Below, piece by piece: positions 53,277 to 64,000 of a stretch of 64,000 bases of DNA (position 1 is its first letter; each line of letters starts with the position of its first letter). The DNA is taken from assembly GCA_950097015.1 (NCBI GenBank), contig CATNEN010000025.1:8985001-9049000 (forward strand). The letters run 5' to 3'. The notes beneath the pieces are model-generated. The model saw only the letters and a program-made list of their open reading frames with translations. It made no database searches and was not told the origin of the DNA. This stretch comes from Macrostomum hystrix. Lineage: Eukaryota > Platyhelminthes > Macrostomidae. The translations under genes were made by a program, and so were the position numbers.

Positions 53277-56200
53277 CTGAAAATGAGGAAGAACATCAGA
53301 ACTCGTGAAAAATCACGCATGACACGCTTACTTGATTAAACTTGATGTAAACTCTTACTGGGCCTTGGAGGTTGGCCCTCAAGGATGTAAATTGCACTAA
53401 AAGCCTCCAAGCCTTTTCTCAGCGGCTGCACCTCAATTGAATGTGGCCTCGCCTCTCGCTGGCTGCGGATTCGAACCACTGAAATTGCTCACCTTGGTCT
53501 TGATCGCCAGGGCGCCGCAGCGGCAGAACAGCTCGACGAAGCACAGCGCCACAGCGACGCCGAAGCCAGCCAGCATCAGCAGGAACACGCCGCCGAAGGA
53601 GACAACATCCAGGGTGCCGGCGGGCGGTTCATTGGCAGCCTCCTGGCTGCAGGACTGGCCGCTGGTGTTGTTGAAGTGCGTGATCCAGAAATCCGACAGC
53701 TCCTCAATAAACTGCTCCTTGTGCAGCTGGAGAATCACCTCGCCCAGCTCCTTCTGGAGGAATGCGTCTGCAAATCGGAGGAATGAACTTATATGGGATC
53801 TGAACTTATATGGGATCTGAACTTATATGGGATCTGAACTTATATGGGATCTGAACTTATATGGGATCTGAAATCATTGGATCTGAACTTATATGGGATC
53901 TGAAATCATTGGATCTGAAATCATAGGATCTGAAATCATGGGATCTGAAATCATTGGATCTGAAATCCTGGGATCTGAAATCATGGGATCTGAAATCCTG
54001 GGATCTGAAATCATGGGATCTGAAATCCTGGGATCTGAAATCATGGGATCTGAAATCCTGGGATCTGAAATCATAGGATCTGAAATCCTGGGATCTGAGA
54101 TCATGGGATCAGAGATCATGGGATCTGAAATCATGGGATCTGAAATCATGGGATCAGAGATCATGGGATCTGAAATCATGGGATCTGAAATCCTGGGATC
54201 TGAGATCATGGGATCTGAAGAATAATTAAATTAATATCAGGCAAAATCTAATGCAAAATCGACTTGTGAGATTCAAAATACTAGAAGAAATAGAGTGCTA
54301 AAAAATTCACACAAAAAATTACACATCTTATGCATTACATCATACGAGTAGACAAATCACGCGAAGCCACTCACTTCCTTGACGAACAGCGAAGGCGTAG
54401 CTGCTGGGGTTGAAGAGGCCGCCAATCTGGGTGAGCTCGCAGTCCCTCTCCCTGTAGTACTTGTTGAACGTGGACTCCATGATGAAGGCGTAGCCGCCCT
54501 GTCTTACCCGGCTGATGCCCTCGGAGGTCTTCCGCACAAAGGACTCGTTGGTGGCGCTCCAGGCCTGCATCGAGTCCCACATCCGGCGGTAGAGCGAGAT
54601 GCGCGAGTTCTGCGATTGGGCGGCGGCGGAGAGCGGCTCTGGGATTTGTGCTAGGATTCTCATTGAGATTTCCGCTGGGATTCCCGCTGGGATTTCCGTT
54701 CGGATTCACTCGGAAATTCTTTGTGGGATTTCGCTGAGATTTCAGTTGGGATTCGAGCAGCCATTCAAAGTTTGAGCACACTAGGACACAGGACTCAAAT
54801 TGAAGAAGCTGAGCACATAGGACTCAAATTGAAGAAGCTGAGCACACAGGACTCACATTGATGAAGCTGAGCACACAGGATTCACCTTGAAGAAGCTGAG
54901 CACACAGGACTCACATTGATGAAGCTGAGCACACAGGATTCACCTTGAAGAAGCTGAGCACACAGGACTCACATTGAAGAAGCTGAGCACACAGGACTCA
55001 CATTAAAGAAGCTGAGCACACAGGACTCACATTGAAGAAGCTGAGCACACAGGACTCACATTCAAGAAGCTGACCACACAGGACTCACATTGAAGAAGCT
55101 GACCACACAGGACTCACATCGAAGACGCTGAGCACACAGGACTCACCTTGAAGAAGCTGAGCACACAGGACTCACCTTAAAGAAGTTGTACATTGCCCCT
55201 CCAGTGGGGCAGCCGAATTTCACCTTGCTCTGGCTGGCCAGGGCATCAACGCTGTCGATGGTGCCCAGTCGGTTGGTGGTGAGGAAGGCAGCCAGATTAG
55301 CCGTGTATGAGCTGATGAGCAGCAGGGTGAAGAACCACCATGTGGTGGCCACCATCCGCGTGGAGGAGGCTCTGGGGGCGAGGTCAGACCCTGCGGGGAA
55401 GCGGCCAAAGTCTCAATGTGCACGGTGTCTGGGAGGCTGAGTCTATTCTCAAACAGGATGGCAAAGCTGCAGCTCACCCTGCTGCATGAGCGAGCCGATG
55501 GTGAACCACATGCTGTTCAGTGCTCCAAACTGGTTCTCAACCACCGGCACACAGTCGCTATGAGAATACCACTCGTACGGACTCAGTCTGGCACAGACTA
55601 GCATGAGTAGGCTTGTGAGTAGCCAGGCTAATAGCATACAGGTCCATACACGACTGCTGAATGGCAGCATGAACTGCAGCGGGTCTGTCTGCTGCTCCGG
55701 CTTCTTCATGATCACGCTCAGGCCCAGGCCCATGAACGGTGTTGTGAAATCAATGACCTGCGGACAGCCACAGGCGAAGTTACGCAACACCATGTGTACA
55801 GTAGGGTGTTAGACTATGGGTTATTGCATAACATGTGTACAGTGCATGCGTTATGGACGTTAATAATTTGAATATGTATATTTATAATTTTTTTAGAAAG
55901 TTTTGTCAGCACGCGCTTACCCGTTCTCTATCGTAGGTGATGACAAGGGAGGTCACAGCGACATCCGCTGTGCCAGCCATGAGGTCGCCGATCGTTCCGG
56001 ACCAGGCCTGCTCACCTGAGTCGGTTTCTATCGGAGAGCCGAACTGACCGTCTGAGCTCACTCGGATTGTGTAGCTAATTTTGGTGATTTTTACAGGAGG
56101 AGTTAGTAAAGAAGCATAAAGTAAACATTGATGACTAGAGGGCAGAGATTAGTGAAGAGAGCCAGTGTACATTGAGAACAAGAGGGCAGAGATTAGTGGA

Positions 56201-59200
56201 GAGAGCCAGTGTACATTGAGAGCAAGAGGGCAGAGGTTAGTGGAGAGAGCCTGTATACATTGAGAACAAGAGGGCATAGGTTAGAGGAGAGAGCCAGTGT
56301 ACATTGAGAACAAGAGGGCATAGGTTAGAGGAGAGAGCCAGTGTACATTGAGAACAAAAGGGCAGAGATTAGTGGAGAGAGCCAGTGTACATTGAGAACA
56401 AGAGGGCAGAGGTTAGTGGAGAGAGCCAGTGTACATTGAGAACAAGAGGGCATAGGTTAGAGGAGAGAGCCAGTGTACATTGAGAACAAAAGGGCAGAGA
56501 TTAGTGGAGAGAGCCAGTGTACATTGAGAACAAAAGGGCAGAGATTAGTGGAGAGAGCCAGTGTACATTGAGAACAAAAGGGCAGAGATTAGTGGAGAGA
56601 GCCAGTGTACATTGAGAACAAGAGGGCATAGGTTAGAGGAGAGAGCCAGTGTACATTGATGACTAGAGGGCATAGGTTACAGAGGGAGCCAGTGTACATT
56701 GAGAGCAAGAGGGCAGAGGTTAGAGGAGAGAGCCAGTGTACATTGAGAACAAGAGGGCATAGGTTAGAGGAGAGAGCCAGTGTACATTGAGAACAAGAGG
56801 GCATAGGTTAGAGGAGGGAGCCAGTGTACATTGATGACTAGAGGGCAGAGGTTACAGAGGGAGCCAGTGTACATTGATGACTAGAGGGCATAGGTTACAG
56901 AGGGAGCCAGTGTACATTGATGACTAGAGGGCAGAGGTTACAGAGGGAGCCAGTGTACATTGATGACTAGAGGGCATAGGTTACAGAGGGAGCCAGTGTA
57001 CATTGATGACTAGAGAGGAGGTATAAAAGGTAGTAAAGTGGTCGTCCAATGATAATTCTTACGAGATATTAAGTCGACGGGCCACCTCTTTAAAAAGCTC
57101 AACCGCCAGGCCCGTCCAGCGATCGTTTCCAAACAAGTGATTGCCGTACTCGTCGAAATCTCTCTCCAGACTAAATGGCGGGTCGATGACGGTGACTACT
57201 GTGAGGTTCAGGTCGTTCATCGACCGCTTGAAGTGAATCTCGTCCATGCCGCTGCCAAGGTCGGTGGTTCGATAGCCTTTGTCGGCTGTCCATTCAGCAA
57301 CCTGGAAGTGTACTGCTAGTATTTGTATTCTCTACTCTTGCATCACAACTTTTAATTAAGTCCAGTGAGTTACTGATGTGAGGGACCGATTTTAGTTCAA
57401 ACCGCATCCAACACCCCCAAACAACACCCAGCCAAACAACACCCTTTAAAAAAATACCCACCCCAAACAACACCCATTAAAAAAATACCCACCCCAAACA
57501 ACACCCATTAAAAAAATACACACCCCAAACAACACCCATAAAAAGCACCCACCCCAAACAACACCCAGCCAAACAACACCCTTTAAAAAAATACCCACCC
57601 CAAACAACACCCATTAAAAAAATACCCACCCCAAGCAACACCAAGCCAAAAAAACACCCACCCCAAACAACACCCACCCCAAGCAACACCCACCCAAACA
57701 ACACCCACCCCAAGCAACAGCCAGCCAAAACAACAGCCAGCCAAAACAACACCCACCCAAACAACACCCACCCCAAACAACACCCAGCCAAAACAACACC
57801 CACCCCAAGCAACAGCCAGCCAAAACAACACCCACCCCAAACAACACCCACTCCAAACAACACCCAGCCAAAACAACACCCACCCCAAACAACACCCACC
57901 CAAACAACACCCACCCTAAGCAACTCAGAAAATCAATCGAATGATCCTCTAAAAACTTATTTCCTTACCTTTATATTGACTACTCGATGAGCTGTAGTGG
58001 ATATCTAAAGTTTTCATAATTGTTTTTGTAAGATTTCACCATAGTAAATTTTAAATTTTCAGGATTGTTTGCAAAAATCTCACCGGATCCTCCAGACTCG
58101 TCATGTGCAGAACAGCAAAGGAAAAGTTGTAGTGCCTGATGCCATCCAGCCACACAACGCCAATGCGACTTTCGATTTCTTTCTGGAGATGAAAGATAGA
58201 AAGTCCAGAAGATTAGTCCAGAAAATGAATTTTTTTTTAACCAATATGGATTTGACATAAAGGTTTCTGCAAATCAATCTTAATTGTCCTTGTCACCAGG
58301 GTCTTGGACAAGAATCGTTGAATATCTCGACGATGCTGAGGTCGGACGGCTTTGAAAGTTGGTTCAACGTAAAGGGCGGGAAATTATCCATATGGTGGAC
58401 TTAAATGAAAATTGGTTATTCGGTTTGGGAGCTGTCGTGAAGCAGCTAACGTGGTCCTACTTCCTGGTCTGGTCTTTCTACTCTTAATACGAGATAAATT
58501 TCTGACAAATCGTCTTTCCATGGAAATTCCGTGGATTTTCCGTCACAATAAATGGCTCCAAGGACGAATTAGTTGTTGTCATTCAACACCAACGCAGGAA
58601 AGGATGCTAATATAATAGATTCGTAGAGTCAAATTCATACTTGTGAGAGATACAATTCAGACTACTGACAACAGTAGAAAAGCAAAGACTTGGCTGCAAA
58701 ACTCTCACATAACACTAAAAAGTATCGCCATAAAAATGGCAAGGTTAAAAGAGACTTCTGTGCACACTGAGAGTGGTGGGAGAGGACTGCGTGCGGCTAT
58801 GGCTGACTGACGAAGGCAAACAAGCCAGAAACCGGTCTCGGTCTGCCAGCGCGAGGTTCGTTCCCCACTTTTAGTGTGTTACAATACTCAATCAGTTGAA
58901 AGCAGATGACAAAATAAATTTCCAACCTCCAGTATATTTCGAAAATCTCCGACTTTGTCAGTGAGAGGCGCCCGGCATTGCACTGAGCCAATCAGTTCGT
59001 TTGCAACAAAGACTGAACCAGGGCGGCCGGTTAGCCAGTCTTTGTATGCCGATTCCAGTAGAATTTGCATTGCGCTAGCTCGAGAATGAGTCAACTGCGA
59101 TGGTCGCGGGTCACAATGAGCATTCGATAATTATTGAACTGATTGTGCTGACTAAAATGCGAATCTGTTTCTATAGTAAGTCATGTATCTCTGCATGTAG

Positions 59201-62200
59201 AAACTGGAATGCTAACTCCTTGAGTAGACTGACTAGCTGTGAGATAGTAGTGAGGTGAGAAGGCGGGAGATAAGACAGAAGTGAGGTGAGAAGGCGGGAG
59301 ATAAGACAGAAGTGAGGTGAGAAGGCGGGAGATAAGACAGAAGTGAGGTGAGAAGGCGGGAGATAAGACAGAAGTGAGGTGAGAAGGCGGGAGATAAGAC
59401 AGAAGGGAGGTGAGAAGGCGGGAGATAAGACAGAAGTGAGGTGAGAAGGCGGGAGATAAGACAGAAGTGAGGTGAGAAGGCGGGAGATAAGACAGAAGTG
59501 AGGTGAGAAGGCGGGAGATAAGACAGAAGTGAGGTGAGAAGGCGGGAGATAAGACAGAAGGGAGGTGAGAAGGCGGGAGATAAGACAGAAGTGAGGTGAG
59601 AAGGCGGGAGATAAGACAGAAGGGAGGTGAGAAGGCGGGAGATAAGACAGAAGTGAGGTGAGAAGGCGGGAGATAAGACAGAAGTGAGGTGAGAAGGCGG
59701 GAGATAAGACAGAAGTGAGGTGAGAAGGCGGGAGATAAGACAGAAGGGAGGTGAGAAGGCGGGAGATAAGACAGAAGTGAGGTGAGAAGGCGGGAGATAA
59801 GACTTGGAAGAAATATGAAAGGGAAGAGATGAGACACGGTAGAGATGGGACAGAGGAGAGATAAGACAAGGAAGAGATGAGACATGGGGGAGATGAGACA
59901 GGAAATAGATGAGACATGGGGGAGATGAGACAGGAAATAGATGAGACATGGGGGAGATGAGACATGGGGGAGATGAGACATGGGGGAGATGAGACATGGG
60001 GGAGATGAGACAGGAAATAGATGAGACATGGGGGAGATGAGACAAGAAATAGATGAGACATGGGGGAGATGAGACAGGAAATAGATGAGACATGGGGGAG
60101 ATGAGACAGGAAATAGATGAGACATGGGGGAGATGAGACATGGGGGAGATGAGACAGGAAATAGATGAGACATGGGGAGATGAGACAGGAAATAGATGAG
60201 ACATGGGGGAGATGAGACAGGAAATAGATAAGACACGGGAGAGATGAGAGTAGAGTGTGCGGTAAAAGCTTTTGGGGGCAGGTTTAGTAGCTTCAAGGGC
60301 TGCATCTTGCAAGCGGGCCAGAGGTTCGGCGTAACCAATGGGCCAAACAAGGTCCCAATGTCAATCAGTCCTGTGTAAATCTATTTGGACTCTATTAATA
60401 AGTAAACAATTGGCACTAACATTGCTTGCCGTCTCGCCAATAAGTCGGACGCCGTGAAACTGATGCGTAGTGAAGTTAATTCCGTGACTCAGTCTGAATG
60501 CAACGTGACGATCGAAGAAGGTGTCATTCACCTGGTTTGCCAAAGTTTTAGGACGTATTCGTCATGCTTAGAGTGCAAAAATAGTTTCGTCTAATTAACA
60601 GTTAATGAGAGTGTTCTCACCTCTGAGATGAGCAGGAAGCTGTGGGCCATTCCTGTGATCCCAGCAGCCCTGGCCTGAAGAATGGCACCGGGGGGCAAGT
60701 GTTTAATTCTAATTGATTACGCCTGCCCCGATTCAGATGTCAGATGTCAGATCTGAAGGCTGTACACGGCTGTTTAGTCCATGGACTGGGGAGACGCCAC
60801 ACCCACCCTTAATTATCCCAGTTAATCCTGGTACACATCCTGGTACCAGTGGAGTCGGGAATCGAACCACCTTTAAGTCGTGAGTCCGACAGTCTAACCA
60901 CTGGGCAACAACCCCTGCTCGATATATTTCAATCATCAGATAATTAGTTAAATTATAAAAGCGTTTTTTAATACGAATCAGCAGGATTGAAGAATGACCA
61001 AATTATAGAGAGAGCTGGCGTCAGACTCTCGCCACAAGGTCCCGAGCTCGATTCCGCAGCGAGGCCGCATTCATTTAGTGGAGCAGCCGTGGAGAGAAGG
61101 CTTGGGGGCTTGTCGTGCAATGACGATGAGAAAGTCAGAGCAGATGTAACTCACCCCTGTGCGAGTGTGCCCAAGGGTCATTGCATGACTGAATGTGGTC
61201 CGAATGACTAACACAACAGTCATCAGTACACACCAGACGGAAGAAGCTTGGAAGGTGCTGGTCGGGCATGTCCACAACGAATCGATGCAACGTGCTCTGG
61301 CGCAGCCTGTGGAGCTGATGCAGCGTCCTGCCAGGGCTGCTCATATTTAGCGGCCGGAATAGGCTGGGGCCCAGCGGATAATTGAGCAGGCTTTGCACCT
61401 TGTCAAGGTCTTTGTTGGGATAATGAGTGATTACTTGTTTTATATGGACTATCTCATATTTAACAATCGTACGTTCCTGTTCAACAGGTGAAATTGTCTG
61501 TCTAACAGGTGAAATTGTCTGTCTAACAGGTGAAATTGTCTGTCTAACTAACAGGTGAAATTGTCTGTCTAACAGGTGAAATTTTCTGTCTAACAGGTGA
61601 AATTGTCTGTCTAACAGGTGAAATTGTCTGTCTAACTAACAGGTGAAATTGTCTGTCTAACAGGTGAAATTGTCTGTCTAACTAACAGGTGAAATTGTCT
61701 GTCTAACAGGTGAAATTTTCTGTCTAACAGGTGAAATTGTCTGTCTAACAGGTGAAATTGTCTGTCTAACAGGTGAAATTGTCTGTCTAACAGGTTAAAG
61801 CTCCGATTCAGAGTGGTCAAACCATTGTAAATTTTGCTAATAAGGTGTGTAGTAGGTGTAAGCTACTGTCCATCAGGTGTGAAATCCTGTCTTAACGATG
61901 AATGTTCCCATCTAACAAGTATCACAAACTGATTTAAACATCTGAGAGCCATTTTGAGATAAATAGAGTTCAATTTAAACACAATCTCACTGTGAAACTT
62001 CGAGTAGAACACAACGAAATCGCCCCACATGGCCCAGGTGATGTACTCATAAATCGACCGGCTGCGCAGCTCGGGAGCGGGGAAGAAGCGAATGCCATTG
62101 TACAGCCAGTCGTCGGGCACTCTCTCACCTTCCAGGGCGTCGAGGAAGACGCAGGTGACGTTGAAGGTGCGACAGAAACTGTTCAGAGCCGGGTGGAACG

Positions 62201-63166
62201 ACTTGCCGGACACGGCCAACAGGTGGGCATCGGCTGGCAGCGTTGACACCGCCCTGCAGACTGAGCCAGGATAACAGGTGAGCCAGGATAACAGGTGAGC
62301 CAGGATAACAGGTGAGCCAGGATAACAGGTGAGCCAGGATAACAGGTGAGCCAGGATAACAGGTGAGCCAGGATAACAGGTGAGCCAGGATAACAGGTGA
62401 GCCAGGATAACAGGTGAGCCAGGATAACAGGTGAGCCAGGATAACAGGTGAGCCAGGATAACAGGTGAGCCAGGATAACAGGTGAGCCAGGATAACAGGT
62501 GAGCCAGGATAACAAGTGAGCCAGGATAACAGGTGAGCCAGGACAACAGGTGAGCCAGGATAACAGGTGAGCCAGGATAACAGGTGAGCCAGGATAACAG
62601 GTGAGCCAGGATAACAGGTGAGCCAGGATAACAGGTGAGCCAGGACAACAGGTGAGCCAGGATAACAAGTGAGCCAGGATAACAGGTGAGCCAGGATAAC
62701 AGGTGAGCATGAGTTGAATACTTACTCTCAGCTAGTGCAAGGTCTTCTGAGTCAGGCAGTTTTGCTGTGTTGCTGAGTGCCTGAATCTGAGAATGAGACT
62801 TTGAGCTCCCTAAAATAGAAATGAGTTCACTAGGAAATTAAAACGCCCAAAAAAGTAGCTATAAAAACGTCAGTCTTTTGCAAAACGATTCTCGGAATAC
62901 ATCAGCTGGCCTACAATCGTTGTGAAATTGCTTCTGAACTTCCGGACTGAAAGTGGCCAATAAAACAATTTGTTGCTTTTGTAATTGCTTCCTCTGAATC
63001 TCTGGAAGCTGGAAAAAATTATTTTGTCATAAAATGATTGGCTGGGTCACGCAACAAACGCAAACGCTGGCTCACACGCATGCACTCTCCATTCAATGTT
63101 TTCCACTGTCCCAGAAACCATATTTGTGGTCACGAGGGAAATGACAGTTAGCAAACTGGTGAGCAT
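52668..63166 (-). CDS. Kainate-type ionotropic glutamate receptor B, 16 exons, 1031 aa (inverted paralogue of A)
   Basis: Glutamate-gated cation channel subunit. Exons on the minus strand: 63166-63076, 62809-62726, 62260-61991, 61409-61234, 60674-60621, 60531-60421, 59094-58927, 58182-58084, 58004-57969, 57301-57063, 56074-55921, 55757-55478, 55390-55176, 54609-54375, 53767-53493, 53276-52668. They total 3096 bp, all in phase. Intron positions and phases match receptor A throughout. Most exon lengths are equal (270, 176, 54, 111, 239, 154, 280, 215, 235). Motifs are as in [37 protein letters not shown]. The tail is longer than in A and holds a 7-residue repeat. A possible extra exon between 62890 and 62990 (open stretch with [14 protein letters not shown], like the first strand of glutamate-receptor amino-terminal domains) could not be joined in phase and is left out. 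Confidence 0.85.
53350..53478 (-). mobile_element. SINE A fragment in receptor B last intron
   Basis: gccttggaggttggccctca, then agcggctgcacctcaattga atgtggcctcgcc and a box-B-like ggattcgaacc. Matches 63800-63880. Confidence 0.6.
53493..54609 (-). CDS. Receptor B exons 14-15: S2 half and M4
   Basis: Exon 54609-54375 codes [14 protein letters not shown] ... [13 protein letters not shown] ... [18 protein letters not shown] and is nearly identical to A. Exon 53767-53493 codes [19 protein letters not shown] and an M4 helix [19 protein letters not shown], clearly diverged from A. Confidence 0.88.
53780..54225. repeat. 18-bp and 15-bp arrays in receptor B intron 14
   Basis: First gatctgaacttatatggg (18 bp, about 6 copies), then gatctgaaatcatgg (15 bp, about 23 copies). 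The second is the reverse complement of the 48240 array. Confidence 0.96.
54655..54765. repeat. Degenerate gggatttccgctgggattc repeat
   Basis: Counterpart of the receptor A intron 13 repeat at 27440-27780, much shorter. Confidence 0.75.
54775..55176. repeat. 29-bp minisatellite copied from the exon 13 donor junction (receptor B)
   Basis: Plus-strand core cacacaggactcacattgaa, then gaagctgag, about 14 copies. Read on the minus strand each unit is cttcttcaa, then a gtgagtcctg donor, then ctcag. It abuts the real donor at 55175. Confidence 0.95.
55176..55757 (-). CDS. Receptor B exons 12-13: M1, pore loop and M3
   Basis: Exon 55757-55478 codes [21 protein letters not shown]1 and SLMQQ|G with Gln at the Q/R site. 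Exon 55390-55176 is identical in protein to receptor A across M3 and [11 protein letters not shown]. The acceptor of exon 12 is a normal cag (gtccgcag), unlike A. Confidence 0.92.
55921..57301 (-). CDS. Receptor B exons 10-11: S1 half of the ligand domain
   Basis: Exon 57301-57063 codes [11 protein letters not shown], then [20 protein letters not shown], then [19 protein letters not shown]. Exon 56074-55921 codes [20 protein letters not shown] ... [12 protein letters not shown]. Exon 11 is almost identical to A at the DNA level; exon 10 is only similar. Confidence 0.88.
56105..57020. repeat. 44-bp minisatellite in receptor B intron 10
   Basis: Core gagagccagtgtacattgag, then aacaagagggcagaggttag. 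Shorter variants with gatgactagagggca. About 21 copies. Confidence 0.95.
57400..57925. repeat. 17-bp A/C-rich repeat in receptor B intron 9
   Basis: Units ccaccccaaacaacacc, cagccaaaacaacac and attaaaaaaatac in irregular order. Confidence 0.93.
57969..59094 (-). CDS. Receptor B exons 7-9: end of amino-terminal domain
   Basis: 59094-58927 codes [17 protein letters not shown] ... VQCRAPL ... DFRNILE. 58182-58084 codes [20 protein letters not shown]. The 36-bp exon 58004-57969 codes [12 protein letters not shown], leading into VAEW. These aligned with A and helped place the GC-donor exon there. Confidence 0.75.
58260..58926 (-). other. Receptor B intron 7, no feature
   Basis: Short open frames on the minus strand (for example near 58300-58370) do not fit the exon series. 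Nothing else seen. Confidence 0.45.
59225..59805. repeat. 31-bp minisatellite in receptor B intron 6
   Basis: Core aagtgaggtgagaaggcggg, then agataagacag; agggaggt variant. About 19 copies. Confidence 0.96.
59810..60245. repeat. Compound gagatgagacatggggg / gagacaggaaatagat repeat in receptor B intron 6
   Basis: Alternating units gagatgagacatggggga and gacaggaaatagatgaga. Related to receptor A arrays at 9990 and 23847 on the same genomic strand. Confidence 0.94.
60421..62260 (-). CDS. Receptor B exons 3-6: amino-terminal domain
   Basis: 62260-61991 ([15 protein letters not shown] ... [16 protein letters not shown]), 61409-61234 ([18 protein letters not shown] ... [17 protein letters not shown]), 60674-60621 (HSFLLISE) and 60531-60421 ([20 protein letters not shown]). 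Exon 3 is nearly identical to receptor A; the other three are diverged at the same lengths. Confidence 0.82.
60700..60915 (-). mobile_element. SINE B, 5'-truncated body with tRNA-like head
   Basis: ccatggactggggagacgcc ... gtcgggaatcgaaccacctt ... gtccgacagtctaaccact. Minus orientation. Confidence 0.75.
61000..61200 (+). mobile_element. SINE A copy
   Basis: gtcccgagctcgattccgca, then gcgaggccgcattcatttag and gatgagaaagtcagagcaga. Lies in receptor B intron 4, antisense to the gene. Confidence 0.72.
61487..61797. repeat. 21-bp minisatellite in receptor B intron 3
   Basis: aacaggtgaaattgtctgtc plus t, with an extra aact in some copies. About 15 copies. Confidence 0.96.
62263..62706. repeat. 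17-bp minisatellite next to receptor B exon 3
   Basis: gagccaggataacaggt, about 26 copies. It is the reverse complement of the receptor A array at 9284-9680, at the equivalent intron position. Confidence 0.97.
62726..62809 (-). CDS. Receptor B exon 2
   Basis: 84 bp, phase 1 in and out, codes [20 protein letters not shown] plus EDLALAE, leading into ICRAV. Receptor A exon 2 is 72 bp with the same phases. Confidence 0.65.
63076..63166 (-). CDS. Receptor B exon 1: signal peptide
   Basis: [19 protein letters not shown] is a classical signal peptide, followed by [11 protein letters not shown]. Donor gtgagc, phase 1. Homologous to the receptor A exon 1 end DWRLHA. Confidence 0.7.
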
Positions 63167-63292
63167 TGTGCTGCTGACGGAGCCTGGTGGCCTTGAGATG
63201 ACGCTTTGGTAATAGGTCAGCTATAATGATAGTGAGTATTGATATACGAGTATGTACTTAGGTAACAACCAATAGAGATAGAAATGGCACCT

Positions 63293-63540
63293 AATCTGCG
63301 TGGGACAGGGGCTCGCGCCAAGGTCTCTGAGCTCGGTTCCGCGTTGAGGCCACGTTTTCATTTGGGGCGCAGCCGCGGATAGAGTGTACACTGCCTGACG
63401 ATGATGAAGTCAGGGCTGATGTACACACCTGTGTGAGTGTATGCTCAGGAGTCAGCGAAAAATGGTTACTAATAGCACAACACTAATTGTGTTATAGGTT
63501 TCCACAGCCCTCCTCAAAATAAATTGTTTTATTAATAACA
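63293..63540 (+). mobile_element. SINE A copy (upstream of receptor B)
   Basis: aaggtctctgagctcggttc, then ggccacgttttcatttgggg cgcagccgcgg, gtgtacactgcctgacga and cacagccctcctc. Confidence 0.78.
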
Positions 63541-63609
63541 GATCGAGTGCAACAGGATCAATAATAATAAAAGCAATACTAGTCATAACAATAATAATTA
63601 TAATAATAA

Positions 63610-63945
63610 TAATTACAGTAGGGCTGTGGGGAATGGCACATCATTTGGCGACAGTAGACCCGCAGCCAGCGAGCAGCCAATTCTGCCCATTCCGCTGACT
63701 CCTGAGCACACACGCACACAGATACTGTACGCAGGCACACGCTCACACAGGTGTGTACATCTGCCCTGACTTTCTCATCGTCTGGCAGTGTACACTCTCA
63801 CTGTGCCTTGGAGGTTGGCCCTCAAGGGCGTCTCTCCGCGGCTGCGCCCCAAATGAATGTTGCCTCGCCGCGGAATCGAACTTAGGGACCTTGGTGCGAG
63901 AGGCAAACGTGATAACCGCTCTGCCACTCACCCAATGTGCTACAA
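63610..63945 (-). mobile_element. SINE A, near full length, inverted relative to 63293-63540
   Basis: Read on the minus strand: gtgagtggcagagcggttat (box A-like), agttcgattcc (box B), the full body, then an A/T-rich trinucleotide tail (63585-63615). Confidence 0.85.
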
Positions 63946-64000
63946 TATCAAGGTGGAACTCACTCGTGCCAGTTGTTTAATCAGCCAACAGCCAAATGGA

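Larger units (their letters stand above)
63167..64000. other. 5' flank of receptor B, no further gene
   Basis: Apart from the two SINE A copies no gene, TATA box or other feature is evident. Confidence 0.5.

Noticed and set aside
59171-60350. Three overlapping minus frames of 296-389 residues
   Set aside because: They traverse the 31-bp and gagatgaga arrays inside a receptor B intron.
62890-62990. Extra receptor B exon between exons 1 and 2 (open stretch with [14 protein letters not shown])
   Set aside because: The peptide looks right for the first strand of the amino-terminal domain, but I could not find donor and acceptor sites that keep phase with both neighbours; exons 1 and 2 join in phase directly.
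63840-63940. A functional tRNA gene
   Set aside because: Box A and box B are present, but the segment continues into the SINE A body and recurs at several loci; no closed cloverleaf was found.

Overview
This is animal (eukaryotic) genomic DNA, not bacterial. The genes have many small GC-rich exons with GT-AG introns. They encode metazoan proteins: a bestrophin chloride channel, two kainate-type ionotropic glutamate receptors, a calmodulin-like protein and a possible FGF-like secreted factor. Two tRNA-derived SINE families and one LTR retrotransposon are also present. Almost every intron and spacer is filled with its own minisatellite. A repeat-rich lophotrochozoan or flatworm (for example a macrostomid) would fit, but that is inference; nothing seen fixes the species.

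Layout. 180-2063 (+): the last two exons of a bestrophin. 5162-29866 (+): kainate receptor A, 16 exons, 929 residues by my splicing. Its intron 6 holds a 9.5 kb LTR element (12925-22401) with 2,322-bp direct LTRs and a TAAT target duplication. The element is oriented minus and carries a gag-like ORF but no pol. A compact spliced gene lies on its opposite strand (TATA box 16044, three exons, AATAAA 17001). 33139-33762 (+): a polyglutamine protein with an MGxxC start. 36482-39121 (-): a four-exon calmodulin-like gene. 45718-49643 (+): a secreted, possibly FGF-like protein whose first exon was not found. 52668-63166 (-): kainate receptor B, a paralogue of A in inverted orientation, 16 exons, 1031 residues.

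Receptors A and B share intron positions and phases throughout, and most exon lengths are identical (270, 176, 54, 111, 239, 154, 280, 215 and 235 bp). Some exons are almost identical between the copies while others are strongly diverged. This mosaic suggests gene conversion between inverted copies. Both proteins keep the kainate-receptor core: the [12 protein letters not shown]3 motif, glutamine at the Q/R site, the S1 arginine and the S2 glutamate.

The minisatellites are the other main theme. Several carry splice-site-like cores (gtgagt, cttccag, tttcag). One pair clearly grew from the exon-intron junction after the M3 exon in both receptors. Long open frames across these arrays are not genes and are not annotated. 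All gene structures here were built by hand from reading frames and splice consensus; none has been checked against transcripts.
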